Below, one piece after another: positions 1-6,940 of a DNA stretch of 8,206 nt; position 1 is the stretch's first letter, and each line of letters begins with the position of its first letter. Source of the stretch: Phyllobacteriaceae bacterium UBA1059. GTDB taxonomy: Bacteria > Pseudomonadota > Alphaproteobacteria > Rhizobiales > Rhizobiaceae. The stretch covers positions 11,335 to 19,540 of the forward strand of contig DCDI01000021.1 of NCBI GenBank assembly GCA_002316345.1. Reading direction: 5' to 3'. The translations under genes were made by a program, and so were the position numbers. Under the pieces are notes generated by a model. The model made no database searches and was not told where the DNA came from. It was given only the letters and a program-made list of their open reading frames with translations.

Positions 1-2911
1 TCAGGATCGGACGGAAGCGCAGTTTGCACGCTTCGATCGTGGCTTCCAGAAGCGGCATCCCTTCTGCCCGCAGATCTTTCGCGAACTCGATGATCAGAAT
101 GGCGTTCTTGGCCGACAGACCGATGATCGTGATGAGACCGACCTTGAAGTAAACGTCGTTCGACATCCCCGCGTAAGTCACCGCCAGAACCGAGCCGATC
201 ACGCCAAGCGGAACAACCAGCATCACGGCGAGCGGGATCGACCAGCTTTCATACAAAGCCGCCAGAAGCAGGAAGACGAACACCACCGTCAGACCGACCA
301 GGAATGGCGCCTGCGAGCCAGACTGGATTTCCTGCAGCGACTGGCCGGTCCATTCATAACCGAAGCCATTGGGCAACTCGCCCGCCAGCCGCTCCATTTC
401 GGCGATAGCAGCACCTGAAGAGTAACCGGGGGCTGCGCCGCCCGCGATGCGGATCGACGGATACCCGTTATAGCCGACGACCTGGGCCGGTCCCTTTGTC
501 CAGTCCGTGCGGGCAAACGCCGACAGCGGCACCATACCGCCATTGGAGTTGCGAACGTTCAGGCTGAGAAGATCGTCGGTCTTCATGCGCCGATCTTGTT
601 GCGCCTGGATCGTCACGCGCTGCATGCGGCCGGCATTGGGGAAGTCGTTGATGTAAAGAGAACCAAGATTGGCGGAAATAGTCGCGTTGATGTCCGAGAA
701 GGAAACGCCAAAGGTATTCGCCTTTTCACGATCGATGATCAGGTTGACCTGTTGGGTGTCCGGCAAGCCTTCAACGCGCAAGCCGGCCAGAACCGGGCTT
801 TGCCTAGCAGCAGCCATCAACTGTGCGCCCGCTGCCGAAAGAGCGTCCTGACCGACGCCTGCACGGTCCTGCAAGCGGAAGGTGAAGCCGTTGGAGGTTC
901 CAAGTCCCTGAATAGCCGGCGGCGAGAGGGCAAAGGAAATCGCATCCTTCAGCATGAACAGTGCGCCGTTGGCACGGTTGGCGATCGCCCCAGCCGCGTC
1001 TTCGGGCCCACGCTCCGACCAGTCCTTCAGCGTGATGAAGGCGAGGCCTGCATTGTCACCTGCACCCGAGAAGGAAAAGCCACGGATCAACGCGCTTTGA
1101 TCAAGCGCTTTTTCACCCTGGAAGATCTCGTAGATCTTATCCAACACCGCTTCGGTGCGGTTGGCACTCGCTTCCGGAGGAGCCTGGATGTCGACCAGAA
1201 GGAAGCCCTGATCTTCATTCGGCAGGAAGGCGGAAGGAAGCTGGATAAAGGTCCAGGCAAGGCCGGCAAGCAGCGCCAGATAGATGATCATGACGCGGCC
1301 GGCCTTGTTGATCAGCCAGCCGACCGACGAGGAATAGCGGTTCGTTATTTTGTCGAAACCGCGATTGAACCAGCCGAACGGTCCTTTCTTGGCATGGGCA
1401 TGGCCCTTGGGGATGGGCTTCAGGAAGGTAGCGCACAAAGCCGGTGTAAGCGACAAGGCGAGGAAGCCCGAGAACAGGATCGAAACCACCATGGTCAGAC
1501 TGAACTGCTGATAGATGATGCCGACCGCACCCGGGAAGAAGGCCATCGGAATGAACACGGCCGTCAGAACCAGGGTAATGCCGATGATGGCGCCGGAAAT
1601 CTGCGACATCGCTTTGCGCGTCGCTTCCTTCGGGGACAATCCCTCTTCCGCCATGATGCGCTCGACGTTTTCAACAACGACGATGGCATCGTCCACCAGG
1701 ATGCCGATCGCCAGCACCATGGCAAACATCGTCAAGACGTTGATGGAAAATCCGGTGGCATACATGACCGCGCAGGTTCCAAGCAGCGCGACCGGAACGA
1801 CGAGCGTGGGAATGACGGTGTAGCGAAATTTCTGAAGGAAGACGAACATCACGACGAAAACGAGCGCCATCGCTTCAATCAGCGTATGGAACACCTTTTC
1901 GATCGAGACAGCGACGAATGGGGATGTATCGTACGGGATGGCGTATTCCACGCCAGCCGGGAAGTATTCCTTCAGTTCCTCCATCTTGGCGCGGACAGCT
2001 TCAGATGTGGACATTGCGTTGGCGGTGGGAGACAGCTGAACGCCGACACCCGCCCCTGGCTGACCGTTGATGCGTGTGCCGAAATTATAGGACTCCGCGC
2101 CCACTTCGATGCGGGCAACATCTCTCAGGCGTACCGTCGATCCGTCGGGATTTGCGCGAAGAATGATCTGCCCAAACTCTTCGGGGTTCCTCAGCTGACC
2201 GGTCACGAGAACGGATGCCGAGATCTGCTGGTTGTCTGTGTTCGGCAGCGAGCCGATACGGCCAGCGGCAACCTGCGCGTTTTGTGCGCGTACGGCGTTG
2301 TTGATGTCGTCGGCTGTCAGGCTCAGGCCGAGCATCTTGTCGGGATCGATCCAGATCCGCATGGATCGCTGCGACGCAAAGACCTGCGCGCGTCCAACCC
2401 CGTCGATACGACGGATTTCGCCAACCACGTTACGGTTCAGGTAGTCACCGAGGCCGATGACGTCTGTCTTCCCGTCGCTGGAAATAAGGGCAACCATCAT
2501 CAGGAAACCGCTGCCGGCTTCCTGAACCTCGACGCCTTGATCTACAACGGCCTGCGGCAAGCGCGCTTCTACGCGCCGCACGGCGTTCTGCACATCGACG
2601 GACGCTTGTGAAGACTGCGTGCCGGGCTCGAAGGTTGCCGTGATCGTCACCCTGCCCGACGTATCAGACGTGGATTCGAAGTAAAGGAGTCCTTCGACGC
2701 CGTTCAGTTCTTCTTCGATCGGACGCGTGACGCTCTGATAAAGGTCTTCAGGTGCTGCACCAGTATACACCGCGTTGATCGAGATCTGCGGCGGCGCCAC
2801 GTTTGGATATTGCGCGACCGGCAGCATAGGAATTGCCAGGGCGCCGAGCATCATGATGAAAATGGCCACAACCCACGCGAAGATGGGCCGGCCGATAAAG
2901 AACTGAGCCAT
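1..2911 (-). CDS. RND multidrug efflux permease, AcrB/MexB/BepE-like (HAE1 family), 3' end beyond window
   Basis: Inner-membrane proton/drug antiporter of a tripartite efflux pump. The frame is open for 970 codons from ATG 2911 to the left edge; AcrB-type proteins are about 1040-1050 residues, so roughly the last 75-80 are missing. It starts MAQFFIGRPIFAWVVAIFIM (cytoplasmic end plus TM1). Residue numbering matches E. coli AcrB closely: the proton-relay aspartates in TM4 (AIGILVDDAIVVVENVER) are D407 and D408, and drug-pocket phenylalanines are at F136 (SGFLMM) and F178 (QVFASQ). Phenylalanines in GFSFSGAGDNAGLAF correspond to F615, F617 and F628, while the F610 position is not aromatic. The TM10 lysine (GLSAKNAILIIEFAKDL) is K935, equivalent to AcrB K940. 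ATG lies 9 bp after the adaptor stop, with an AAGGAAG ribosome site overlapping that stop, so the two are translationally coupled. Family assignment is very secure; the substrates cannot be read from the sequence. Confidence 0.97.
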   Translation of the reverse strand, partial: MAQFFIGRPIFAWVVAIFIMMLGALAIPMLPVAQYPNVAPPQISINAVYTGAAPEDLYQSVTRPIEEELNGVEGLLYFESTSDTSGRVTITATFEPGTQSSQASVDVQNAVRRVEARLPQAVVDQGVEVQEAGSGFLMMVALISSDGKTDVIGLGDYLNRNVVGEIRRIDGVGRAQVFASQRSMRIWIDPDKMLGLSLTADDINNAVRAQNAQVAAGRIGSLPNTDNQQISASVLVTGQLRNPEEFGQIILRANPDGSTVRLRDVARIEVGAESYNFGTRINGQPGAGVGVQLSPTANAMSTSEAVRAKMEELKEYFPAGVEYAIPYDTSPFVAVSIEKVFHTLIEAMALVFVVMFVFLQKFRYTVIPTLVVPVALLGTCAVMYATGFSINVLTMFAMVLAIGILVDDAIVVVENVERIMAEEGLSPKEATRKAMSQISGAIIGITLVLTAVFIPMAFFPGAVGIIYQQFSLTMVVSILFSGFLALSLTPALCATFLKPIPKGHAHAKKGPFGWFNRGFDKITNRYSSSVGWLINKAGRVMIIYLALLAGLAWTFIQLPSAFLPNEDQGFLLVDIQAPPEASANRTEAVLDKIYEIFQGEKALDQSALIRGFSFSGAGDNAGLAFITLKDWSERGPEDAAGAIANRANGALFMLKDAISFALSPPAIQGLGTSNGFTFRLQDRAGVGQDALSAAGAQLMAAARQSPVLAGLRVEGLPDTQQVNLIIDREKANTFGVSFSDINATISANLGSLYINDFPNAGRMQRVTIQAQQDRRMKTDDLLSLNVRNSNGGMVPLSAFARTDWTKGPAQVVGYNGYPSIRIAGGAAPGYSSGAAIAEMERLAGELPNGFGYEWTGQSLQEIQSGSQAPFLVGLTVVFVFLLLAALYESWSIPLAVMLVVPLGVIGSVLAVTYAGMSNDVYFKVGLITIIGLSAKNAILIIEFAKDLRAEGMPLLEATIEACKLRFRPIL

Positions 2912-2920
2912 GGGTCTTCC

Positions 2921-4108
2921 TTAGCTGGCAGATTTCTGCGGCACGTTTTCCGCCGCAGCCTTGCCATCCGGGTTCCAGGGTTCCGCGGTGACCGGCGAGC
3001 CGGGCCTGACCTTCTGGAAACCTTCAACAATCACGCGATCGCCATCCTTCAGCCCTTCGGCTACAACCATCCGGTTGCCGATGATTCGGCCGGGTTGGAC
3101 GGTGCGAAGTTCCGCCACGTTCTCGGCATTCAGAACATAGAGTTGCGAATTCCCACCCGCGTCACGCTGAACGGCCTGCTGGGGAACGGCAATGGCGCTC
3201 GGCTCGATACCCTGCTCGATCAGCACGCGCAGATACATTCCGGGCAAGAGATCATCCGTGGGGTTGGGCACTTCGGCGCGCAAGGTGACCTGTCCCGTGG
3301 ACTGATCGACGGTGGCCTCCGAAAACAACAGGCGGCCTTCATGCGGATATTTCGTGCCGTCATCGAACAGCATACGGATCATGGCCTGATCGGGGTTTGG
3401 GCTCTGGATCTTGCCCGAAGCGACGGCTTGACGAAGCCCAAGCAAGTCGCTCGATGATTGCGTGAAATCGACGTAAACGGGATCGAGTTGCTGGATCGTG
3501 GCGAGGATCTCGGTGCTCGACACCAACGCGCCTTCCGTGATCTGCGCTCGGCCGATTCGACCGCTGATCGGCGCCTTTACCTCGGCATATTCCAGATTGA
3601 GCCGCGCAGCCGCCAATCCGGCTTCGGCAACGGCGACATCGGCATCAGCCTGAGCCAGAACAGCCACAGCGTCGTCGCGCTGCTGGGTCGAGGTAATGCG
3701 ACGGGTGTTCAACTCGGTCTGACGGTCTGCACTCTGTCTGGCCTGAAGCTGCACGGATTTGGCGCGCTGCAAGGTGGCTTCCGCGCTGGCGACCTGAACC
3801 TCAAAGGAGGCCTTGTCGATGCGATACAGGACATCGCCTTCCTTTACGGTGCTGCCCTGCTCGAAGACGCGTTCCACCACGATGCCGGACACGCGCGGAC
3901 GCACTTCTGCAATGCGCGTCGGTGCGACGCGTCCTGGCAGGTCATTGGTGATCGGCAGAGCCTCGGGCTTCGCTTCGATGATGCTGACCGCCGGAGGCGG
4001 TGGCGCAGGCGCTGCCGCGGCTTTGTCATCGGAGTCGTTGCAGCCGGCGACTAGCGACAGAAGCGCCAATGCAGTTGCCAGCCGAATGGCGTGGATAAAG
4101 GACTTCAT
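2921..4108 (-). CDS. Periplasmic adaptor lipoprotein (membrane fusion protein) of the RND pump, AcrA/MexA/BepD-like
   Basis: Connects the RND permease to an outer-membrane channel. It is 395 residues from ATG 4108, a usual size for the family. That start is chosen because it begins a lipoprotein signal peptide: K2, R9, a hydrophobic stretch, then lipobox V-A-G-C with C23 as the predicted lipidated residue. An in-frame start 43 codons upstream would put non-signal sequence in front of it. After a proline-rich linker (PAPPPPA, about 34-40) come the first half of the lipoyl-like domain (LPGRVAPTRIAEVRPRVSGIV), an alanine/glutamine-rich helical hairpin (about 105-170), and the second lipoyl half with beta-barrel (EYAEVKAPISGRIGR, DPVYVDFTQ). 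The membrane-proximal domain ends the protein (PQQAVQRD, DGDRVIVEGFQKVRPG). The ribosome site before ATG is weak (GGTTGG). It lies 85 bp after the TetR gene and 9 bp before the permease gene, so all three probably form one transcript. Confidence 0.95.
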   Translation of the reverse strand: MKSFIHAIRLATALALLSLVAGCNDSDDKAAAAPAPPPPAVSIIEAKPEALPITNDLPGRVAPTRIAEVRPRVSGIVVERVFEQGSTVKEGDVLYRIDKASFEVQVASAEATLQRAKSVQLQARQSADRQTELNTRRITSTQQRDDAVAVLAQADADVAVAEAGLAAARLNLEYAEVKAPISGRIGRAQITEGALVSSTEILATIQQLDPVYVDFTQSSSDLLGLRQAVASGKIQSPNPDQAMIRMLFDDGTKYPHEGRLLFSEATVDQSTGQVTLRAEVPNPTDDLLPGMYLRVLIEQGIEPSAIAVPQQAVQRDAGGNSQLYVLNAENVAELRTVQPGRIIGNRMVVAEGLKDGDRVIVEGFQKVRPGSPVTAEPWNPDGKAAAENVPQKSAS

Positions 4109-4183
4109 TGAACCAACCAGAATAAAAAGTGGATGAAAGCTTGCTTGAGAATGGGTGAACAGAGGGGGTGAAACGACTGCCCT

Positions 4184-4192
4184 ACTGTTCGG
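4184..4192. promoter_or_regulatory. Possible secondary half-site for the TetR-family regulator, between tetR and the adaptor gene
   Basis: The nine bases ACTGTTCGG on the plus strand repeat exactly the centre and most of one arm of the 28-bp palindrome upstream of the TetR gene (reading GACTGTTCGGAA on the minus strand there). The opposite arm is not conserved, so this is only a half-site. It overlaps the end of the TetR gene region at the start of the 85-bp gap before the adaptor. A second, weaker contact controlling the pump genes separately is possible, but chance similarity is not excluded. Nothing else stands out in this gap. Confidence 0.25.
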
Positions 4193-4193
4193 C

Positions 4194-4769
4194 TTATAAA
4201 GCCGATGCTTGGGAACTCGGCGCAACAAGAGCGCCAATTTCCTGCAGGATCTGGCTGCGTTCGGGTTCCGGCCAGGAATGGATGCTGAGAAACTCCAGAC
4301 TTCTCAGTCCCTCCAACGCCAAAAATGCAAGGAGAGCCGAACGAGGCTGCGAGGATGTTTGCGCTATCGCAGCAAGCTCTCGGCTATAAGATTCCTGCAA
4401 CAGGCAACGTAGCTCGGCATCCTGCGCCAAGGCCGCGCACAAGTTCAGAGCGACAGACTGCGCGTCGCCGGCCGGAGCTTCGGCCGTTGCTGCGATCCGG
4501 CCTCGAATCCGAACATCAGCAATATTGCCAAGGCCCTGAACCGCCTGCTCGACCTTATCTTCTTCCGCCTTGATACGGCGCTCGATTACGGCCTTGATGA
4601 GCGCCTGCTTGGTTCCGTAATCGTAAATAACGCTGGCCTTGCTGATGCCAGCCTCCAGCGCAACCGCATCAAGCGTCAGCCGCGCCGCTCCATCGCGCAT
4701 GACCACGACCTCGGCGGCGCGAAGAATTTTGCTTTGATCGATGACGCGTGGACGGGACAATGGGAGCAC
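4194..4769 (-). CDS. TetR/AcrR-family transcriptional repressor of the efflux operon
   Basis: Probably a ligand-responsive repressor that controls itself and the downstream pump. It is about 191 residues, the usual TetR size. The N-terminal DNA-binding domain is at about residues 10-60: KILRAAEVVVMRDGAARLTL, then the turn and recognition helix DAVALEAGISKASVIYDYGTKQALIKAVI. The rest is a helical ligand/dimer domain with no diagnostic motif (ALNLCAALAQDAELRCLLQESY is typical of these C-terminal regions). There is no suitable ATG: the first in-frame ATG lies inside helix 1 and would destroy the DNA-binding domain. GTG 4769 is chosen, with a GGAA motif 8 bases upstream; TTG 4772 and TTG 4760 are alternatives. 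It is co-directional with, not divergent from, the adaptor and permease genes. The inducer is unknown; comparison with Brucella BepR or Agrobacterium AmeR is by role only. Confidence 0.9.
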   Translation of the reverse strand: MLPLSRPRVIDQSKILRAAEVVVMRDGAARLTLDAVALEAGISKASVIYDYGTKQALIKAVIERRIKAEEDKVEQAVQGLGNIADVRIRGRIAATAEAPAGDAQSVALNLCAALAQDAELRCLLQESYSRELAAIAQTSSQPRSALLAFLALEGLRSLEFLSIHSWPEPERSQILQEIGALVAPSSQASAL

Positions 4770-4771
4770 CA

Positions 4772-4799
4772 ATTAATTTCCGAACAGTCGGAATTTAAT
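4772..4799. promoter_or_regulatory. Near-perfect 28-bp palindromic operator, likely bound by the TetR regulator
   Basis: Two 12-base arms, ATTAATTTCCGA and TCGGAATTTAAT, flank the 4-base centre ACAG. Eleven of twelve positions pair; the only mismatch is a T opposite T. TetR-family dimers typically bind such inverted repeats of this size. The site contains the -10 element of the promoter reading into the TetR gene, the predicted transcription start and the GGAA ribosome-binding motif, ending right at the start codon. Occupancy would block both RNA polymerase and leader synthesis, indicating autorepression and, through co-transcription, repression of the pump. That TetR binds here is inference from position and symmetry. 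Confidence 0.78.
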
Positions 4800-4820
4800 C
4801 TTGAGGTGCAGCATTGTCAA
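4792..4820 (-). promoter_or_regulatory. Sigma70-type promoter for tetR and the pump operon
   Basis: On the minus strand a perfect -35 hexamer TTGACA (4820-4815) is followed after exactly 17 bases by TAAATT (4797-4792), which matches the -10 consensus at four of six positions. The predicted start is near 4785, giving a leader of only about 15 bases. The -10 lies inside the 28-bp palindrome and the -35 lies inside a separate 12-bp palindrome. It is the clearest promoter in the window and fits the direction of the three efflux genes. Confidence 0.7.
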
Positions 4821-4827
4821 CGTTGAC
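4816..4827. repeat. 12-bp perfect palindrome over the -35 element
   Basis: GTCAACGTTGAC is a perfect palindrome whose left half contributes five bases of the -35 hexamer. Its centre is 36 bp upstream of the centre of the large operator, and its sequence is unrelated to it. It could be a site for a second regulator or a coincidence created by the TTGAC motif; the sequence alone does not decide. Confidence 0.4.
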
Positions 4828-4864
4828 GTAGTGGCAGTGTGCAACCGCCCCTGAGTTTTAAAGG

Positions 4865-5388
4865 CTAGATCGGCAGAACCTTGCCGGGATGGAGGAGGCT
4901 GTTCGGGTCGACGGTGGAGTTCAGAGCCCGCATGACAGCGAGTTCTGCGAGCGTACGCGAATGATGCAGGTAATCCCGCTTGGCCAGACCGATGCCGTGC
5001 TCGGCCGATATGGAGGGCTATGCCGAGCTATGAGTTGGTAGATCGGATCCCTCTCCGCCTGGATCTGGTCGGCGGCGGGCACGCCGGTCGTGACATGCAG
5101 GTTGCAGTCGCCGAGATGGCCGATGATGGTGCAAGCCCGGGTTTTCAGGCACTTCGCGGTCCTTCGGACCCGATGAACAGGTGCTTCAGATCATAACCCG
5201 TATTGTCCTTGGGTACGGAACAAGGTGGCTGAGCACGGTTCCGTTTGTCGGCACGCATTCCAGCCCGAGAGCCTGGTCGCGCGCAACGCCATAGCGAAGG
5301 GCCTGAAAGCCGCCTGCATTGGTGGACAGTGCGCAGCCGAGATGGGCGCTGCCGCACAGGCCATTGGCGATCTCATGAAAATAGCACC
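4865..5388 (-). pseudogene. Degraded remnant of a GlcD/D-lactate dehydrogenase-like FAD-linked oxidase
   Basis: Recognisable pieces of an FAD-binding (PCMH fold) oxidase survive in order but in different frames. Near 5290-5390 is HLGCALSTNAGGFQALRYG, matching the family IGGNLSTNAGG-x-LRYGN flavin-binding segment. At about 5166-5210, in another frame, is KDNTGYDLKHLFIGSEG. At 5020-5135 is TIIGHLGDCNLHVTTGVP, where the usual GDGNLH has become GDCNLH. At 4865-5014 is SISAEHGIGLAKRDYL to DPNSLLHPGKVLPI and a natural TAG stop. Frames change near 5212 and near 5016. Between the GSEG and GHLGD blocks the family normally has well over 100 residues, here reduced to a few, so there is a large internal deletion. 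The N-terminal third is also gone. Intact members are about 450-480 residues and oxidise D-lactate, glycolate or D-2-hydroxyglutarate; which one applied here cannot be told. It is non-functional. Confidence 0.85.
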
Positions 5389-5527
5389 CTCGTCAAAGAG
5401 CTGGGCGTGTCGTTTATCTCCGGCAACAAGTTGCATGGTCGCCAGGAAAGATCACGCCCTGACGCCGCGCGCCACTGCTATTCGTGATTGGCTGCTCGCA
5501 ATCGGCGATCAACCCATCAGGACTTGA
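5383..5527 (+). pseudogene. Probable C-terminal remnant of a LysR-type transcriptional regulator
   Basis: On the plus strand STLVKELGVSFISGNK (5383-5430) and, one frame over, MVARKDHALTPRATAIRDWLLA followed by a TGA (5435-5527) together resemble the tail of LysR effector domains of the GcvA/AmpR kind. Those commonly read LV-x-PFD-x-SL-x-SG-x-x-YYLV, then a short linker and xAFRDWLL near the C-terminus. A frameshift between 5430 and 5435 separates the halves. Nothing LysR-like is seen upstream, where the sequence becomes the oxidase remnant on the opposite strand, so the rest has been lost. This rests on recognising about 45 residues; a chance open stretch is the alternative. Confidence 0.45.
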
Positions 5528-5566
5528 GCGGCGGACGCTCGCGCAACCAACCCCAAGACGGGTGAA

Positions 5567-5582
5567 GCGGAAGGGCTTCCGC
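5567..5582 (-). terminator. Short inverted repeat just downstream of mvaA, possible weak terminator
   Basis: GCGGAA and TTCCGC flank the loop GGGC about 20 bases past the mvaA stop. The six-base-pair stem is GC-rich, but no T-run follows on the minus strand, so it is not a canonical intrinsic terminator. It may instead stabilise the mRNA 3' end or be incidental. The rest of the 75-base gap between the LysR-like tail and mvaA shows nothing else. Confidence 0.3.
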
Positions 5583-5602
5583 CCCGCCACCAGGTCTCTG
5601 GA

Positions 5603-6877
5603 TCAAGCGCCCTGCCTGATCTCGTCGAGGATCGCGTGGGCGCGGTCCATGCGCACGTGCCCGCCGCTGCGCAGCTTGGCAACGACGGCTTCGATCTCCT
5701 CGCCTTGGGCACCGGCCATGACGGCGATGTTGCGGGCATGGAGCGACATGTGGCCTTTCTGGATGCCTTCCGCCGCCAGAGCGCGCAGCGCGCCGGTGTT
5801 CTGGGCAAGGCCGACCGAAACGATCACCTGCGCCAGTTCCTGCGCGCCGGTGACACCGAGAAGCTTCACCGCCGCCTGTGCCACGGGATGGGTCTAGGTG
5901 GCGCCGCCGACGAGGCCAACCGGCATCGGCACTTCCATCGTGCCGACGAGGTTGCCGGCAGCATCCTTCTCGTAATGCGAAAGCGATGTGTAGCGACCGC
6001 CAGCTGCTGCATGGGAGTGGCAGCCGGCTTCCACAGCGCGGGTGTCGTTGCCGGTGGCAAGCACTACGGCCGTAATGCCGTTCATGATGCCCTTGTTGTG
6101 GGTCGCGGCGCGGTACGGGTCGGCTGCGGCAAACGCATAGGCGTCGATGATGCCATCAACCACGTCCGGGCCGCCAAGCGCTGCTGCGTCGTAGGTCGCG
6201 CGCACACGGGCCATGCGGCGGTCGGCTTTGTTGGAGAGGATCCTTAAGCGCACGCGGGCATCGGCGATTTCGGCCACCAGCGGTGCCAGCGCCTCGGCCA
6301 TCGTGTTCACCGCATTCGCACCCATCGCATCGCGCACGTCGACGATGAGATGGAGCACGACATAAATGCGCCCTGCCCCGGCTTCCACGATGCGCACATC
6401 GATGTCACGCGCGCCGCCACCCAGCTTGACGAGGAGCGGATCCTGCTCGTTTGCGAGCGCCAGAATGTCGTCGCGGCGCTCATAAAGCTTAAGGCGCGCG
6501 CCATACGGGTCCTTCTTGCCGACGAGCTGGATCTGCGAGATCATGATCGGCTGGTCGGCCGAGGTGAAGAAGCCGCCATTGATGCGCGCGACTGAGGCCA
6601 TGTTGCTGGCCGCGGCCACCACCGAGGGCTCTTCGGTCGCCATCGGAATGAGGTAGTCACGGCCGTTGACAGTGAAATTCGCGGCCACACCGACCGGGAT
6701 CGACAGCGTGCCCACCACGTTTTCGATCATGCGGTCGGCGATCGACAGCATGTCTGGCGCGGGCTGGGTCAGGCTGGCCAACTCGCTTTCTGGCAGGCCG
6801 GTCAGCTCAACGACGGCCTTGAAGCGGTCCGCTGGTGAGAGCTTGTAGAAGCCCGGAATGCGGCTGTTGACAGACAT
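5603..6877 (-). pseudogene. mvaA: Class II (degradative) HMG-CoA reductase, interrupted by one in-frame amber codon
   Basis: Class II enzymes interconvert HMG-CoA and mevalonate plus CoA with NAD(H); in catabolic bacteria they oxidise mevalonate. From ATG 6877 (AGGGAG ribosome site 9-10 bases upstream) to TGA 5603 the frame spans 424 codons, against 428 residues for Pseudomonas mevalonii MvaA, which it follows closely throughout. Visible landmarks are IENVVGTLSIPVGVA (51-65), catalytic E83 in TEEPSVVAAAS, DVRDAMGANAVNTMAEA (180-196), catalytic K262 in THNKGIMNG and D278 in ATGNDTRAVEAG. Codon 328 (5896-5894) is TAG where the family has the lysine of GGATKTHP; one A-to-T change from AAG explains it. 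The frame then continues perfectly (THPVAQAAVKLLG to GHMSLHARNIAV, with catalytic His at 376). The 327-residue product would lack the flap domain and the catalytic histidine, so it should be inactive. A sequencing error is the main alternative. Confidence 0.93.
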
Positions 6878-6940
6878 GTGGCGAAACTCCCTGCATTTCA
6901 CTTTTCCAGGAAGCTAGGGGGCGCTGCCCGCGATGGACAA

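Noticed and set aside
596..2611. Long plus-strand open frame of 671 codons
   Set aside because: It lies antisense to the RND permease, whose minus frame has unmistakable AcrB motifs at AcrB-equivalent positions. The plus-strand translation is rich in R, D, H and G with no domain pattern, typical of a GC-rich shadow frame.
2810..4054. Plus-strand open frames opposite the adaptor gene
   Set aside because: Their translations show no family features, while the minus strand encodes a complete lipoprotein adaptor over the same bases.
5145..5436. Short open frames on both strands in the middle block as small genes
   Set aside because: They are pieces of the frameshifted oxidase or LysR-like remnants, or shadows of them, with no ribosome sites and no independent protein features.
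5603..5884. Separate 93-codon gene starting at GTG 5884
   Set aside because: It is in the mvaA frame and is simply the C-terminal flap domain of the same enzyme after the amber codon. No ribosome site precedes it and the domain would not act alone.
5894..5896. TAG as a programmed recoding site (pyrrolysine or regulated readthrough)
   Set aside because: No pyrrolysine machinery or recoding structure is visible, relatives of the enzyme have lysine here, and neighbouring genes are decaying, so a nonsense mutation or sequencing error is simpler.
6350..6595. Plus-strand short open frame within mvaA
   Set aside because: Antisense shadow of a strongly conserved enzyme-coding stretch.
6886..6905. 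Sigma54-like -24/-12 element upstream of mvaA
   Set aside because: The GG and GC pairs in TGGAAAAGTGAAATGCA are one base too far apart and the element lies only about 10-25 bases from the start codon, overlapping the ribosome site.
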